A DNA stretch of 64,000 nt from Alphaproteobacteria bacterium (lineage in GTDB: Bacteria > Pseudomonadota > Alphaproteobacteria > Rhizobiales > JAJFHC01). The DNA is taken from the NCBI GenBank assembly GCA_021775805.1, contig JAJFHD010000125.1, positions 124,001 to 188,000 on the forward strand, read 5' to 3'. Position numbers and translations under genes: made by a program. The notes under the pieces were generated by a model that saw nothing but the letters and a program-made list of their open reading frames with translations, ran no database searches and was not told the origin of the DNA. This document shows positions 9,021-17,700 of this stretch, in pieces (the first letter of the stretch is position 1; each line of letters begins with the position of its first letter).

Positions 9021-9956
9021 TCAAAGTCTCCTCTTGTCCGAGGTTGCCTTTAACATGGCGACAATGAGATCGTCCCTGTTGCCGGCAAGATCCGCCACCG
9101 TTGCGTCATTTGCCTCTTCGTTCACACCTGCCGACAGCTGGGCCGACAGTTCCGGCGTCAGTTCCGGCTCTCCCAGATCCCGCCACCATCGGTCGAAGCT
9201 TGGGCGATAGCGGTTGCAGAATTCCCCCAGGCCGCCGGGGCCTGCGGCGAGGTGAAAGAGCATGTGGGGTCCCATGGCGGCCCAGCGGAGTCCGGGGCCG
9301 GCCCATACCGCCTTGTCGACATCTTCAACTGACCCGACACCGGTTTCCACCAGATGGATGGCTTCCCGCCAGAGCGCTGCCTGCAGGCGGTTGGCGATAT
9401 GGCCCGGCACTTCGCGCCCAACCCTGATCGTGACCTTGCCTATGCTCTCGTAGAAGACTTCGGCCACCTCAAGGACACCTTCGGCGGTCCTGTCGTTGCC
9501 GAGCAATTCCACCAGCGGAATCAGGTGGGGCGGGTTGAACGGATGGCCGAGGATAAAGCGCGAGGGGTCCTGCCAGCCGGTTTGCATTTCGCTGACCATG
9601 AGGCCTGAAGCCGACGACGATACGATACATTGAGGCGACAACTCCGGCTCGATCTCGCGAAACAGGTCGTGCTTGACGTCGAGGCGCTCGGGCACGTTCT
9701 CCTGGATGAACTGCGCGTCACAAACGGCGGCGGCGGCAGACCCGTGAAAGCGCATCGCACCTTGCCGCCCGGGCTTTGCAAGCCCCAGCTTCTCCAATGT
9801 CGGCCAGGCGCGCTCCACATAGGCTTTTACATCGGCTTCGCCAGTCGGCGAGGGGTCGTAAATGTCCACATCGAGACCCGCGGCGGCAAACAGTGCAGTC
9901 CAGCTGGCGCCGATGACGCCGGCGCCAAGCACAGCTGTTCGTTCAATCTTTTCCAT
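9021..9956 (-). CDS. 3-hydroxyacyl-CoA dehydrogenase-family, carnitine-dehydrogenase-like
   Basis: This 311-residue NAD+-dependent dehydrogenase has a Rossmann motif GAGVIGASW near the N-terminus, the catalytic His region GHPFNPPHLIPLVEL, and a C-terminal helical domain beginning GREVPGHIANRLQ. The GLRWAAMGPHMLFHLAAGPGG segment is the type found in L-carnitine 3-dehydrogenase and lambda-crystallin-like enzymes rather than fatty-acid FadB. Its start ATG overlaps the previous stop by one base, so translation is probably coupled. With the BKACE gene upstream it likely oxidises a beta-hydroxy acid to a beta-keto acid. The substrate is inferred. Confidence 0.82.
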   Translation of the reverse strand: MEKIERTAVLGAGVIGASWTALFAAAGLDVDIYDPSPTGEADVKAYVERAWPTLEKLGLAKPGRQGAMRFHGSAAAAVCDAQFIQENVPERLDVKHDLFREIEPELSPQCIVSSSASGLMVSEMQTGWQDPSRFILGHPFNPPHLIPLVELLGNDRTAEGVLEVAEVFYESIGKVTIRVGREVPGHIANRLQAALWREAIHLVETGVGSVEDVDKAVWAGPGLRWAAMGPHMLFHLAAGPGGLGEFCNRYRPSFDRWWRDLGEPELTPELSAQLSAGVNEEANDATVADLAGNRDDLIVAMLKATSDKRRL

Positions 9957-10711
9957 CAGAACAATCCTGGATTGAGCGGCGAAGCGGCGGTCATGCCGCC
10001 GTCCATTATGTAACACTGGCCGGTGGCGAATCCGGCTTCATCGGAGGCCAGCCAGAGAGCCATGGCGGCGATATCCTCGGGCATGCCGAAACGCCCTGCC
10101 GGGTGACGGGAGAGGGCATCGCGTTTGGCGGCAGCCGGGTCCTCGGCCAGGTCAAAGGCGGCATCGGCCATGCCGGTCATGATCCAACCCGGGCAAATCG
10201 CGTTACACCGGATGCGCGGCCCGTGGTCGACGGCAATCGACCGTGTCAATCCATGAACGAAGGCTTTTGAGGCGTTATAGAGTGCAAGTCCCGGGTCAGC
10301 CGTGTTGCCGGAGATCGATCCGATGTTGATGATCGAGCCACGTTCGGCCATCACCGGAATGAAGGCCCGGCAAAGATTGAACGTGCCCCTTGCATTGGCG
10401 CCCATGAGGACATCCCAGTCTTCGTCCGTAGTCTCGACAACCGTCTTTTCGATCTGGACACCGGCATTGTTTACCAGGACGGCGAGGCTGCCGAAGCGAT
10501 CGGCGATCTGATCCTTCAAGGCGTCGACGTCTGCTGTATTCGAGACATCGGTCTGCTGCCAGCCGACGGCATCGTCGAGGCCGGCCGGCCGCGTTCCCCT
10601 GCCACAGGTGAAAACATGTGCGCCCTCCGAAACAAACGCGTCGACGATCGCGCGTCCGATACCTTGTCGGCCGCCGGTCACCAGGGCCGATTTTCCGTCA
10701 AGTCTCGCCAT
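9956..10711 (-). CDS. SDR-family oxidoreductase (first paralogue)
   Basis: This is a 251-residue classical short-chain dehydrogenase: TGGRQGIGRA (NAD(P) binding), NNAG, a Ser in IGSISGN, and YNASK (catalytic Tyr/Lys). It shares with the SDR at 11646 unusual segments such as IEKT after NNAG and ADPGLA before the catalytic Tyr, so the two look like duplicates. It starts 2 bases after the BKACE stop and overlaps the next gene. The substrate is unknown; stereoisomers of the operon substrate are possible. Confidence 0.88.
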   Translation of the reverse strand: MARLDGKSALVTGGRQGIGRAIVDAFVSEGAHVFTCGRGTRPAGLDDAVGWQQTDVSNTADVDALKDQIADRFGSLAVLVNNAGVQIEKTVVETTDEDWDVLMGANARGTFNLCRAFIPVMAERGSIINIGSISGNTADPGLALYNASKAFVHGLTRSIAVDHGPRIRCNAICPGWIMTGMADAAFDLAEDPAAAKRDALSRHPAGRFGMPEDIAAMALWLASDEAGFATGQCYIMDGGMTAASPLNPGLF

Positions 10712-10713
10712 TG

Positions 10714-11643
10714 CTAGAACCTCACCATGTCGCCGCCCTTAAGTCCCAACCGCTTCCGGGCCTCTGGCGGGGTGGCGACCGTCAGACCGAGGGTCTCGAT
10801 GATACTGCGGATCTTGGTGACCTGTTGTGCGTTCGATTCTGCAAGTTCGCCCTTGCCGATATACAGACTGTCCTCAAGGCCGACACGCAGATTGCCGCCG
10901 AGCATGGCAGACTGTGTGGCAAACGGCATCTGGTGGCGTCCGGCCGCCAGGACAGACCACTCATAGTCTTCACCGAACAGTTTCTCGGCAATGGTGTGCA
11001 TGTGCATCAGGTTGTCGGGATCGGCCCCCACGCCGCCCAGAATGCCGAAGACCATCTGGATGAAGAAAGGTGGCTTTATCAGGCCGTTGTCGACGAACCA
11101 GGCGAGGTTGTAGAGGTGGCCGAGGTCATAACACTCGAACTCGAACTTGGTGCCGTGGGTCTGCCCCAACTCCTTCAGGACGTACTCTATGCTCTTGAAG
11201 GTATTGGGAAAGATGAAATCCCGAGTCATGTCCAGGAACTCCGGTTCCCAGTCGTGTTTCCAGTCCGAGTACTTGTCGAGCATCGGAAAGATGCCAAAGT
11301 TCATCGACCCCATGTTCATGGACGCCATTTCCGGGCTGGCATGGACGGCTGCCGCAAGGCGCTCGTCGATCGTCATGCCAAGGCCGCCGCCGGTGGAGAT
11401 GTTGATGACGGCGTCGGTCGATTGCTTGATGACGGGCAGAAACTGCATGAAGGTTTCGGGACGGGGATCGGGTTTGCCGGTCTCCGGATCGCGGGCATGG
11501 AGGTGAATGATCGAAGCGCCGGCGTCGGCCGCTTCGATTGCTGCGGTCGAGATCTGCTGCGGTGTGATCGGCAGGTGCGGCGACATGGTCGGCGTGTGAA
11601 TGCCGCCTGTGGGTGCACACGTGATGATGACGGATTTTGCCAT
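10714..11643 (-). CDS. beta-keto acid cleavage enzyme (BKACE, DUF849)
   Basis: This is a 309-residue member of the BKACE family, founded by 3-keto-5-aminohexanoate cleavage enzyme Kce. These Zn2+ TIM barrels react a beta-keto acid with acetyl-CoA, giving acetoacetate and a new CoA thioester. Visible hallmarks are APTGGIHTPTMSPHLP near the N-terminus, the zinc ligands in HLHARDP (residues 47 and 49) and ECYDLGHL. Known members cleave 3-dehydrocarnitine, giving betainyl-CoA. The neighbouring carnitine-dehydrogenase-like gene makes a dehydrocarnitine-type substrate likely. It sits 2 bases from both neighbours. Confidence 0.9.
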   Translation of the reverse strand: MAKSVIITCAPTGGIHTPTMSPHLPITPQQISTAAIEAADAGASIIHLHARDPETGKPDPRPETFMQFLPVIKQSTDAVINISTGGGLGMTIDERLAAAVHASPEMASMNMGSMNFGIFPMLDKYSDWKHDWEPEFLDMTRDFIFPNTFKSIEYVLKELGQTHGTKFEFECYDLGHLYNLAWFVDNGLIKPPFFIQMVFGILGGVGADPDNLMHMHTIAEKLFGEDYEWSVLAAGRHQMPFATQSAMLGGNLRVGLEDSLYIGKGELAESNAQQVTKIRSIIETLGLTVATPPEARKRLGLKGGDMVRF

Positions 11644-11645
11644 GT

Positions 11646-12392
11646 CTAAAGCCTCATCTGCTGGACTTGCGCGGTCAGGCCGCCGTCGAGGATCCAGAGC
11701 TGTCCCGAGGCATAACGCGCCTCGTCGGAGGCCAGCCAGTTGACCAGGTTGGCGACGTCTTCGGGCTGGCCATAGGTGCGGGTCGGGTGGACGTCACGCA
11801 CGGCCTTTTTCAGTGTGTCGATGTTGCCGCTGTCCTGGAAAAAACTCTGCAGCATAGGGGTGTCCACGTAGCCCGGGCACACGGCGTTGACGCGAATGCC
11901 CTCCGGCCCGTGATCGCAGGCCATGGCCCGCGTGAGGGCATGAACCGCGCCCTTGGTGGCGCAGTAGGCGGCAAGACCGGGGTCCGCGATGTAGCCGTCA
12001 TAGGATCCGAAATTGATGATACTGGCGCCGGCTGACTTTCGCAGCAGGGGAAGGGCGTGCTTGGATGTCAGGAACATGCCGGTGACATTGATGGCAAAAA
12101 TCCGGTTCCATTCTTCCAGGCTTGTTTCCTCGATGGTTTTCTCGATCTCGATGCCGGCGGCGTTGACCAGGATGTCGAGCTTGTTCCATTTAGTCGCAAG
12201 ATCCTCGAACGTCCCTCGGACGATGGTTTCGTCGGTGACATCAAAGGCCCGGAATTCTCCCGCCCCACCGTTGTCGGAAAGGTCGGCGGCGATGACCTCT
12301 GCACCCTCTGCCGCAAACCGCTGACAGATTGCCGAACCGATGCCACCGGTGCCGCCGGTTACGAACGCGGTCCTGCCTTCGAGCGCCGGCAT
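11646..12392 (-). CDS. SDR-family oxidoreductase (second paralogue)
   Basis: This is a 248-residue short-chain dehydrogenase with TGGTGGIGSA, NAAG and the catalytic YCATK. A TTG three bases upstream is possible, but the ATG at 12392 overlaps the Rieske stop codon (TGATG), typical of coupled translation. It is a paralogue of the SDR at 9956 (shared IEKT, ADPGLA and RDHGP/CDHGP-like segments). Two SDRs plus a hydroxyacyl-CoA-type dehydrogenase in one operon suggest several hydroxyl oxidations or action on both stereoisomers; this is inference. Confidence 0.88.
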   Translation of the reverse strand: MPALEGRTAFVTGGTGGIGSAICQRFAAEGAEVIAADLSDNGGAGEFRAFDVTDETIVRGTFEDLATKWNKLDILVNAAGIEIEKTIEETSLEEWNRIFAINVTGMFLTSKHALPLLRKSAGASIINFGSYDGYIADPGLAAYCATKGAVHALTRAMACDHGPEGIRVNAVCPGYVDTPMLQSFFQDSGNIDTLKKAVRDVHPTRTYGQPEDVANLVNWLASDEARYASGQLWILDGGLTAQVQQMRL

Positions 12393-13534
12393 CAACCGGC
12401 CTCGGCGCGGGCATAGGCGTCGAGCACCAGACCGTGAAAATGATGGACTGCATGTTCCGACTTTCCGGACCCGCCGGGATCATGAACGATACGCCCCTGG
12501 CTGAAAGCAGGCGTGTTCATGCCGCGCTGCACGCTTTCCACCAGACCGATGTCTTCGGCCTGCAGCACGTCATCCACGTAACGGATTGCGTCCAGTTCGT
12601 CGGCGTTGGGCTCAGGGGTTTCGAGATAAAAATCGTACGTTTCCAGCGTCCGGTCGGGGCCCGCCGGCACGATGTTCATGACAATCATGCTGCTGCGGCC
12701 GGGAAAGCGCATCAGACAGGTCGTCGGCCACAGCCACCACACGGCATGGGTCTTCACCGTGGCGTTCGCAACCGAATAGGCCGTGTTGGAGGACTGGCCG
12801 GCGTCCGCCATATGGCTCGAATAGATGCCGTGGGTCGTCACCTTGTAGGTATCCATGTCGACCAGGGTGCAGAAGTCCTTGTGGGCGACGGGACAGTGAT
12901 AGCATTCGAGAAAATTGTCGACGACGTTCTTCCAGTTCGCCTTGATGTCGTAGGTCAGACGGTGGCCGAACGTCAGGTCGGCGACATCGGGTGCCCAGTG
13001 CAGGATTTCTTTCGCCAGATCGCCCGACAGGATGGCCAGGGCCTCCGCATGGGGGTCCAGATTGACATAGATGAAGCCGCAGAACGCCTCGACCTGGACC
13101 TGGTCGAGGCAGATTTCGGAGATGTCGAAGTCGACAAGGTTCTCGGTTTCCGGCGCGCGGCGCAACTGTCCCGTCAGGTCGTAGGTCCATGCATGATAGG
13201 GGCACATAATCCTGGTCGTCTGGCCCTCGCCCTTGAGCAGCTCATGGGCGCGGTGCTTGCAGACATTGTAGAATGCCCTCAATTCACCGGTCTGGTCGCG
13301 GACGATGCAGACCGGCTGACCGGCGACATCGATCGTCAGGTACGAGCCTGGTTCACGCAGCTTTTCCACATGACAGACCCAGAGCCAGTTGCGCCTGAAG
13401 ATGGCTTTGCGCTCGAAATCGGCCCATTCCGTCTCTGTGTAAGCTTCGGCATTCAGTGAGTAGGATTTGGCGGGATTTTCATCGTAACCTGCTCGAATGC
13501 GGGCAAAATCACGTGAATCTGGATGTGTGTTCAT
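12392..13534 (-). CDS. Rieske non-heme iron oxygenase, CntA-like
   Basis: This 380-residue oxygenase alpha subunit has Rieske ligands Cys92-x-His94 and Cys111-x2-His114 (NVCKHRAHEL and CPYHAW) and mononuclear iron ligands around NFLECYHCPVAH. The residue bridging the two iron centres is Glu210, as in carnitine monooxygenase CntA (NYLECYHC), where most family members have Asp. The C-terminal ESVQRGM and SEHAVHHFH also match CntA. It starts at 13534 behind GAGGAC; the longer frame to 13588 lacks a site. No reductase (CntB/GbcB) gene is in this window, so electrons must come from elsewhere. First gene of the five-gene operon. Confidence 0.87.
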   Translation of the reverse strand: MNTHPDSRDFARIRAGYDENPAKSYSLNAEAYTETEWADFERKAIFRRNWLWVCHVEKLREPGSYLTIDVAGQPVCIVRDQTGELRAFYNVCKHRAHELLKGEGQTTRIMCPYHAWTYDLTGQLRRAPETENLVDFDISEICLDQVQVEAFCGFIYVNLDPHAEALAILSGDLAKEILHWAPDVADLTFGHRLTYDIKANWKNVVDNFLECYHCPVAHKDFCTLVDMDTYKVTTHGIYSSHMADAGQSSNTAYSVANATVKTHAVWWLWPTTCLMRFPGRSSMIVMNIVPAGPDRTLETYDFYLETPEPNADELDAIRYVDDVLQAEDIGLVESVQRGMNTPAFSQGRIVHDPGGSGKSEHAVHHFHGLVLDAYARAEAG

Positions 13535-13601
13535 GGCCGTCCTCGGTGTCGTGAACGTGAAGGGAACCGGATCTCTCCGCATGATCAACAGACCCGCAGT
13601 C

Positions 13602-13623
13602 TATCGTCACGTTATCTACGATA
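13602..13623. promoter_or_regulatory. inverted repeat in divergent promoter, candidate operator
   Basis: TATCGT (13602-13607) and ACGATA (13618-13623) form a perfect inverted repeat with a 10-base spacer, one helical turn apart in centre. It lies between the Rieske operon and its divergent GATase1-AraC regulator, 40 bases from the regulator start. A binding site for that regulator is the natural guess. Confidence 0.4.
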
Positions 13624-13662
13624 ATTGACTTTATTCGCCATTCAGTTTCTCTTTTTCGACAA

Positions 13663-14703
13663 ATGGCTGAAATCACATCTCCATTCCCGGCCAACACGCC
13701 GCATAACACTTCCCCGTTCTCTATCGGGCTGTTGTTGCTCGACGGTTTCAATGCGATGGCCCTGCAGGCGTTTCTCGATCCTTTCCGGTCGGCCAATTAT
13801 CTCCGGAGCCGAACCCTCTACGAATGGACTTTTATCGGCGTGGGAGACGCTGCCGTCACGGCCAGCAACGGCCTGGAGGTCGGCGGCCTTCACGACGTCT
13901 CAGAGGTGGGCGACAGCTTCGATCTGGTGGTTGTCAATTCAAGCTGGGGTCCGGAACGCTTCGCCCAGAGCCCGGTTCTGGGCTGGCTGAGAAACTGCGC
14001 GCGCCGGGACACAGCGCTTGGCGGGTTGGACACAGGCGCCTTCGTACTGGCGTATGCCGGGGTGCTGGAAGGTCGGCGGGCGGCGGCTCACTATGAACAC
14101 ATTGCAGCCTTTCGGGAACTCTTCCCCGACATCGACATGGGCGAAGACCTGTTCGTCATGGACCGGGGCCGGCTGACATGCTGCGGCGGGCTGGCAAGCG
14201 CCGATCTGGCGCTCGAGATCATCAGGCTGCAGCAGGGGCTTGAGCTGGCGAACGGTGCCGGCCGCTACATCTTTCACGAGCGGCTGCGCAGGGGCGACGA
14301 GGGGCAGTTTCCCACAACCGGCGAACCGGTCGGCTATTCGGTGCCAGGCAGGCTGCGCGATGCAATCATCGCCATGGAAAGGGCCCTCGAACAACCTGTC
14401 AGCATTGTCGAGGTCGCCGATCAAGTGGGGTTGTCGCAGCGACAGCTCGAGAGACTGTTTCACACTCACACAGGCGTCGCGCCGGTACGCTATTATCTGG
14501 ACATCCGTCTCGACCGCGCCCGCGGCCTGATCACGCAAACCGAACTGCCGGTCCTGAGCGTGGCAGTCGCCTGCGGCTTTTCAAATGCATCCCAATTTTC
14601 GCGAACCTACAAGAAACGGTTTGGCCTGACACCAAGCCGCGACCGGATCGAGGGTCGCGTGCCGTTCCAGTTCCGGTCTTTTCCCAGTCATGCGGGGATT
14701 TGA
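13663..14703 (+). CDS. GATase1-AraC family regulator (GlxA/CdhR/GbdR type)
   Basis: This is a 346-residue regulator. An N-terminal DJ-1/PfpI-like domain (about residues 15-200, beginning FSIGLLLLDGFNAMALQAF) is followed by a C-terminal AraC double helix-turn-helix (VGLSQRQLERLF, then FSNASQFSRTYKKRFG). In Pseudomonas this architecture controls quaternary amine and amino acid catabolism (CdhR for carnitine, GbdR for betaine). It is divergent from the Rieske/BKACE operon and probably activates it. No clear ribosome binding site precedes the ATG, so the start is slightly uncertain. Confidence 0.9.
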   Translation: MAEITSPFPANTPHNTSPFSIGLLLLDGFNAMALQAFLDPFRSANYLRSRTLYEWTFIGVGDAAVTASNGLEVGGLHDVSEVGDSFDLVVVNSSWGPERFAQSPVLGWLRNCARRDTALGGLDTGAFVLAYAGVLEGRRAAAHYEHIAAFRELFPDIDMGEDLFVMDRGRLTCCGGLASADLALEIIRLQQGLELANGAGRYIFHERLRRGDEGQFPTTGEPVGYSVPGRLRDAIIAMERALEQPVSIVEVADQVGLSQRQLERLFHTHTGVAPVRYYLDIRLDRARGLITQTELPVLSVAVACGFSNASQFSRTYKKRFGLTPSRDRIEGRVPFQFRSFPSHAGI

Positions 14704-14717
14704 TCGGACCGGATTTG

Positions 14718-17700
14718 TTAACTTCTGATCCGATCCAGAATCTCAAACACCCGGGCTCCGTACTTGGCCAACTGGCCGTGGGCGGTGTCCTCGCGCAAAG
14801 ACTGGCGGATATACAGGCGAAACTCGTCCTCGTCGACCGGGCGTTTTGCCAGAAGCTCGCTGATCATCGCCCGGCGCAGGAGGCTGTTGGCACTCTCGGC
14901 CTCCGGAATTTCGGGGGCGATGGCATCCCTGAGTTCTATCAGTTCGCGGCGGGCGTCCTCGACGCTGAGGCCGAAATCGGGCAGGCGCTTGATGTCCGGG
15001 CTGTCGTCTTCAAGCGCTTGCGGCGCTGGCACGCTCAGATCGGGCAATTCGATCGTCGCTTCGGTTTCTTCGAACGTCAGTGTAATGACGTCGTCGGTTG
15101 CCCGTTGTTGCGTCTCGATGAGCTCGGCGACCAGGACCTGTGGCGGCTGTTCGTCTTCATTTTGCTGACGGCTGGCCACTTTCTCCCGCCTCAGACGGGC
15201 GAACTCGATCTGCTCGTTGATCCGGTCGGTCAATCGAGCAAGCTCGCGTTCAGGGTCGCGGAACCAGTCTGTCGACCAGACCCGTTCAATCGCCCAGCCC
15301 ATGTTCTCCAGCACTTCCTGGCGCAGACGGTCCCGGTCCCGCGCACTGCGCGCGCTGTGATAGGTGGCGCCGTCGCACTCGATACCGATGACGAAGCTGG
15401 TGGTGTCGTTCGGGTCGACAACACCGACATCGATGAAGAATCCCATGGCGCCAACCTGCGCTTCGCACTGGAAGCCAGCCTTCTTCAGGCCCTCCATGAC
15501 GGCGGTCTCGAAGTCGCTGTCCGGCTCCCGGCCGGTCCTGACGGCGGTGCCATCGATCTGGCCCGATTCCGCAAACCGCAGAAAGTTGCGAAGCTCGCGG
15601 GCGCCCCGCTTGGAGGTTTCGGTCAGCTTGATGTCGCCTTCCTTCATTGAGGAAAACACAACCATCCGGCGCTTGGCACGCGAAAACAGAACGTTGAGGC
15701 GGCGCCAGCCGTCGTCCGAATTGATCGGCCCGAACCGCTGCATGACCCGTCCTGAGTCCTGGCCCGGCCCGTAGGTCATGGATATGACGATGACATCGCG
15801 CTCGTCGCCCTGGACGTTTTCCAGGTTCTTGACGAAGAACGGCTCATTGCGGTTCGACAGGTCCTCGGCGCGTTCGCGCAGTTCGATGTCGTCGCGCAGG
15901 ACCTCGTCGATCTTCAGGTCGAGCAGGTCGCGTTGCTCGGAATTCATGGCGACGACGCCTATCGACTCCTGGGGTCTGGTGCGCAGGTGGCCGACCACTT
16001 CGCGGGCGACGGCTTCGGCTTCCGCCGGGTTCCTGCCGGAGGCGTAGTCTGCATCGGGCACATAGTGAAAGGACACGCCGAGGCGTTGGTCATGGCGGGT
16101 GGGGCTGGGGAACAGGACCATGCGGCCGTCATAGAAGCGTTCGTTGGAAAAGCGGATCAGATCGGGGTGCTGGGAGCGGTAGTGCCAGCGCAGCATCTCC
16201 TTGGGCAGTTGCTTTTCGGCGACATCCAGGATGCTCGGCGATTCCGCCACGAATGCATCCTCGTCGTCATCGGCTGAGCCGATCTTGTCAAAAAATGATG
16301 TCGGCGGCAGCTGGTTGGAATCGCCGACCACTATGACCTGGCGGGCGCGGGCCAGGGCGCCGATCGCCTCCTCCGGTCGCAGCTGGGAGGCTTCGTCGAA
16401 AACCAGAAGGTCGAACTCGACTTCGCCGGGCCGCAGGTACTGCGCGACCGACAGGGGGCCCATCATGAAACAGGGTTTAAGTTCCAACAAGGCTCTGCCC
16501 GAGCGTTCCAGAAGCCGCCGGATCGGCAGGTGCGCGCGCTTCTTGCCCATCTCGTGACGGATCAGGTTCATCTCGGTCAGTTCCCTGACCTTGGGGCTTT
16601 TTTGGCCCGCGGGAATTTCCGCATCGCCCAGAACCGACGCGATCTGTCGTGCCTGAAGGTCCATGATCTGGGCATCAAGGTTCCGGTACTGCGCCTGCAG
16701 CTCGTCCTGGGTGCCGACGTTTATCTGCTTCAGGATCGGGTGTTTGTCGACCGCCAGACGCGCCAGTCCGTCGAACAGGGCGTGGTCATAGGCGGTGATT
16801 GCCTGTTCCGGTTTCAGGAACCCGGTGAACACCGCATCGATGAGCCGATGGAAGTCGGCGTCCCTTGTGCCGCGCACGGCGCGGTCGAGTTCCAGCCACT
16901 CGGTCAACCGGTCGGTCCGGGTCAGGGCCTCGCCCAAGGACCGGGCACGGTCATCGAGAGTGCCGGTGACGAAATGCGACTGGTCCCGGTTCAATCCGGT
17001 AAGATCCTCGAACACGGCGCGGCCTTCCTGCTCCGGTGCCATTCTTTCAAGGGCAAGCGCGCATTCCTTGAAGATCGCCGTGAGCTGGGCTTCCGGGGAC
17101 GAGGCAATGGCATCGGCGTGGTGCTCCGGCACCATTGCCGCAACGGCCTTTGCCATCGGGTTCGCTGAAGCAATGCCTTCCAGCCGGATCTCGCAGCCGG
17201 CGTCGTGCAGGTGTGTGGCGACCATGACTGTCGCCCGATCGTCCGACAGCAGGTTCCGCAGGTCGTTCAGTTCGGCGGCCGGCAAGCGGTACAATGCCTT
17301 GCCGATATGGCCGAGGTCGGAGAAGCCTGAGCCGAATTCGCCATGAATCACGGCAAGCCAGTCGATCAGTTTCGATGCGTTGTCGAGGTCGGTGGCGGCC
17401 TGTTCGTAGGGCCCGTTGGCGACCTGGGTCATGACCTGGCTGTCGCGGAATTGCTGCTTTTTTTCGAGGGTGCCGGCTGCGTTCTTCAAGATCTGGGCTG
17501 CTTTCAGACGATCGAAGCCAGAGTCCGCCGAGAGTGCCATGTAGGCTGACCTGGCGGCCTTGAATGTGCTGAAGAAGCGGGCAAAGAAGCCGGATGTCTC
17601 AAGTATTCTGGCATCCTCTTTGAGCTTTTCGGGCCCGGAGGCTTCCGCGTCGGAAAACCGGATATCTTTCGCCAAAGCCGCAATTTCGTTATGAACCTCC

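Noticed and set aside
10618..11649. 343-codon frame antisense to the BKACE and SDR genes
   Set aside because: Lies opposite two well-supported coupled genes and its translation resembles no protein family.
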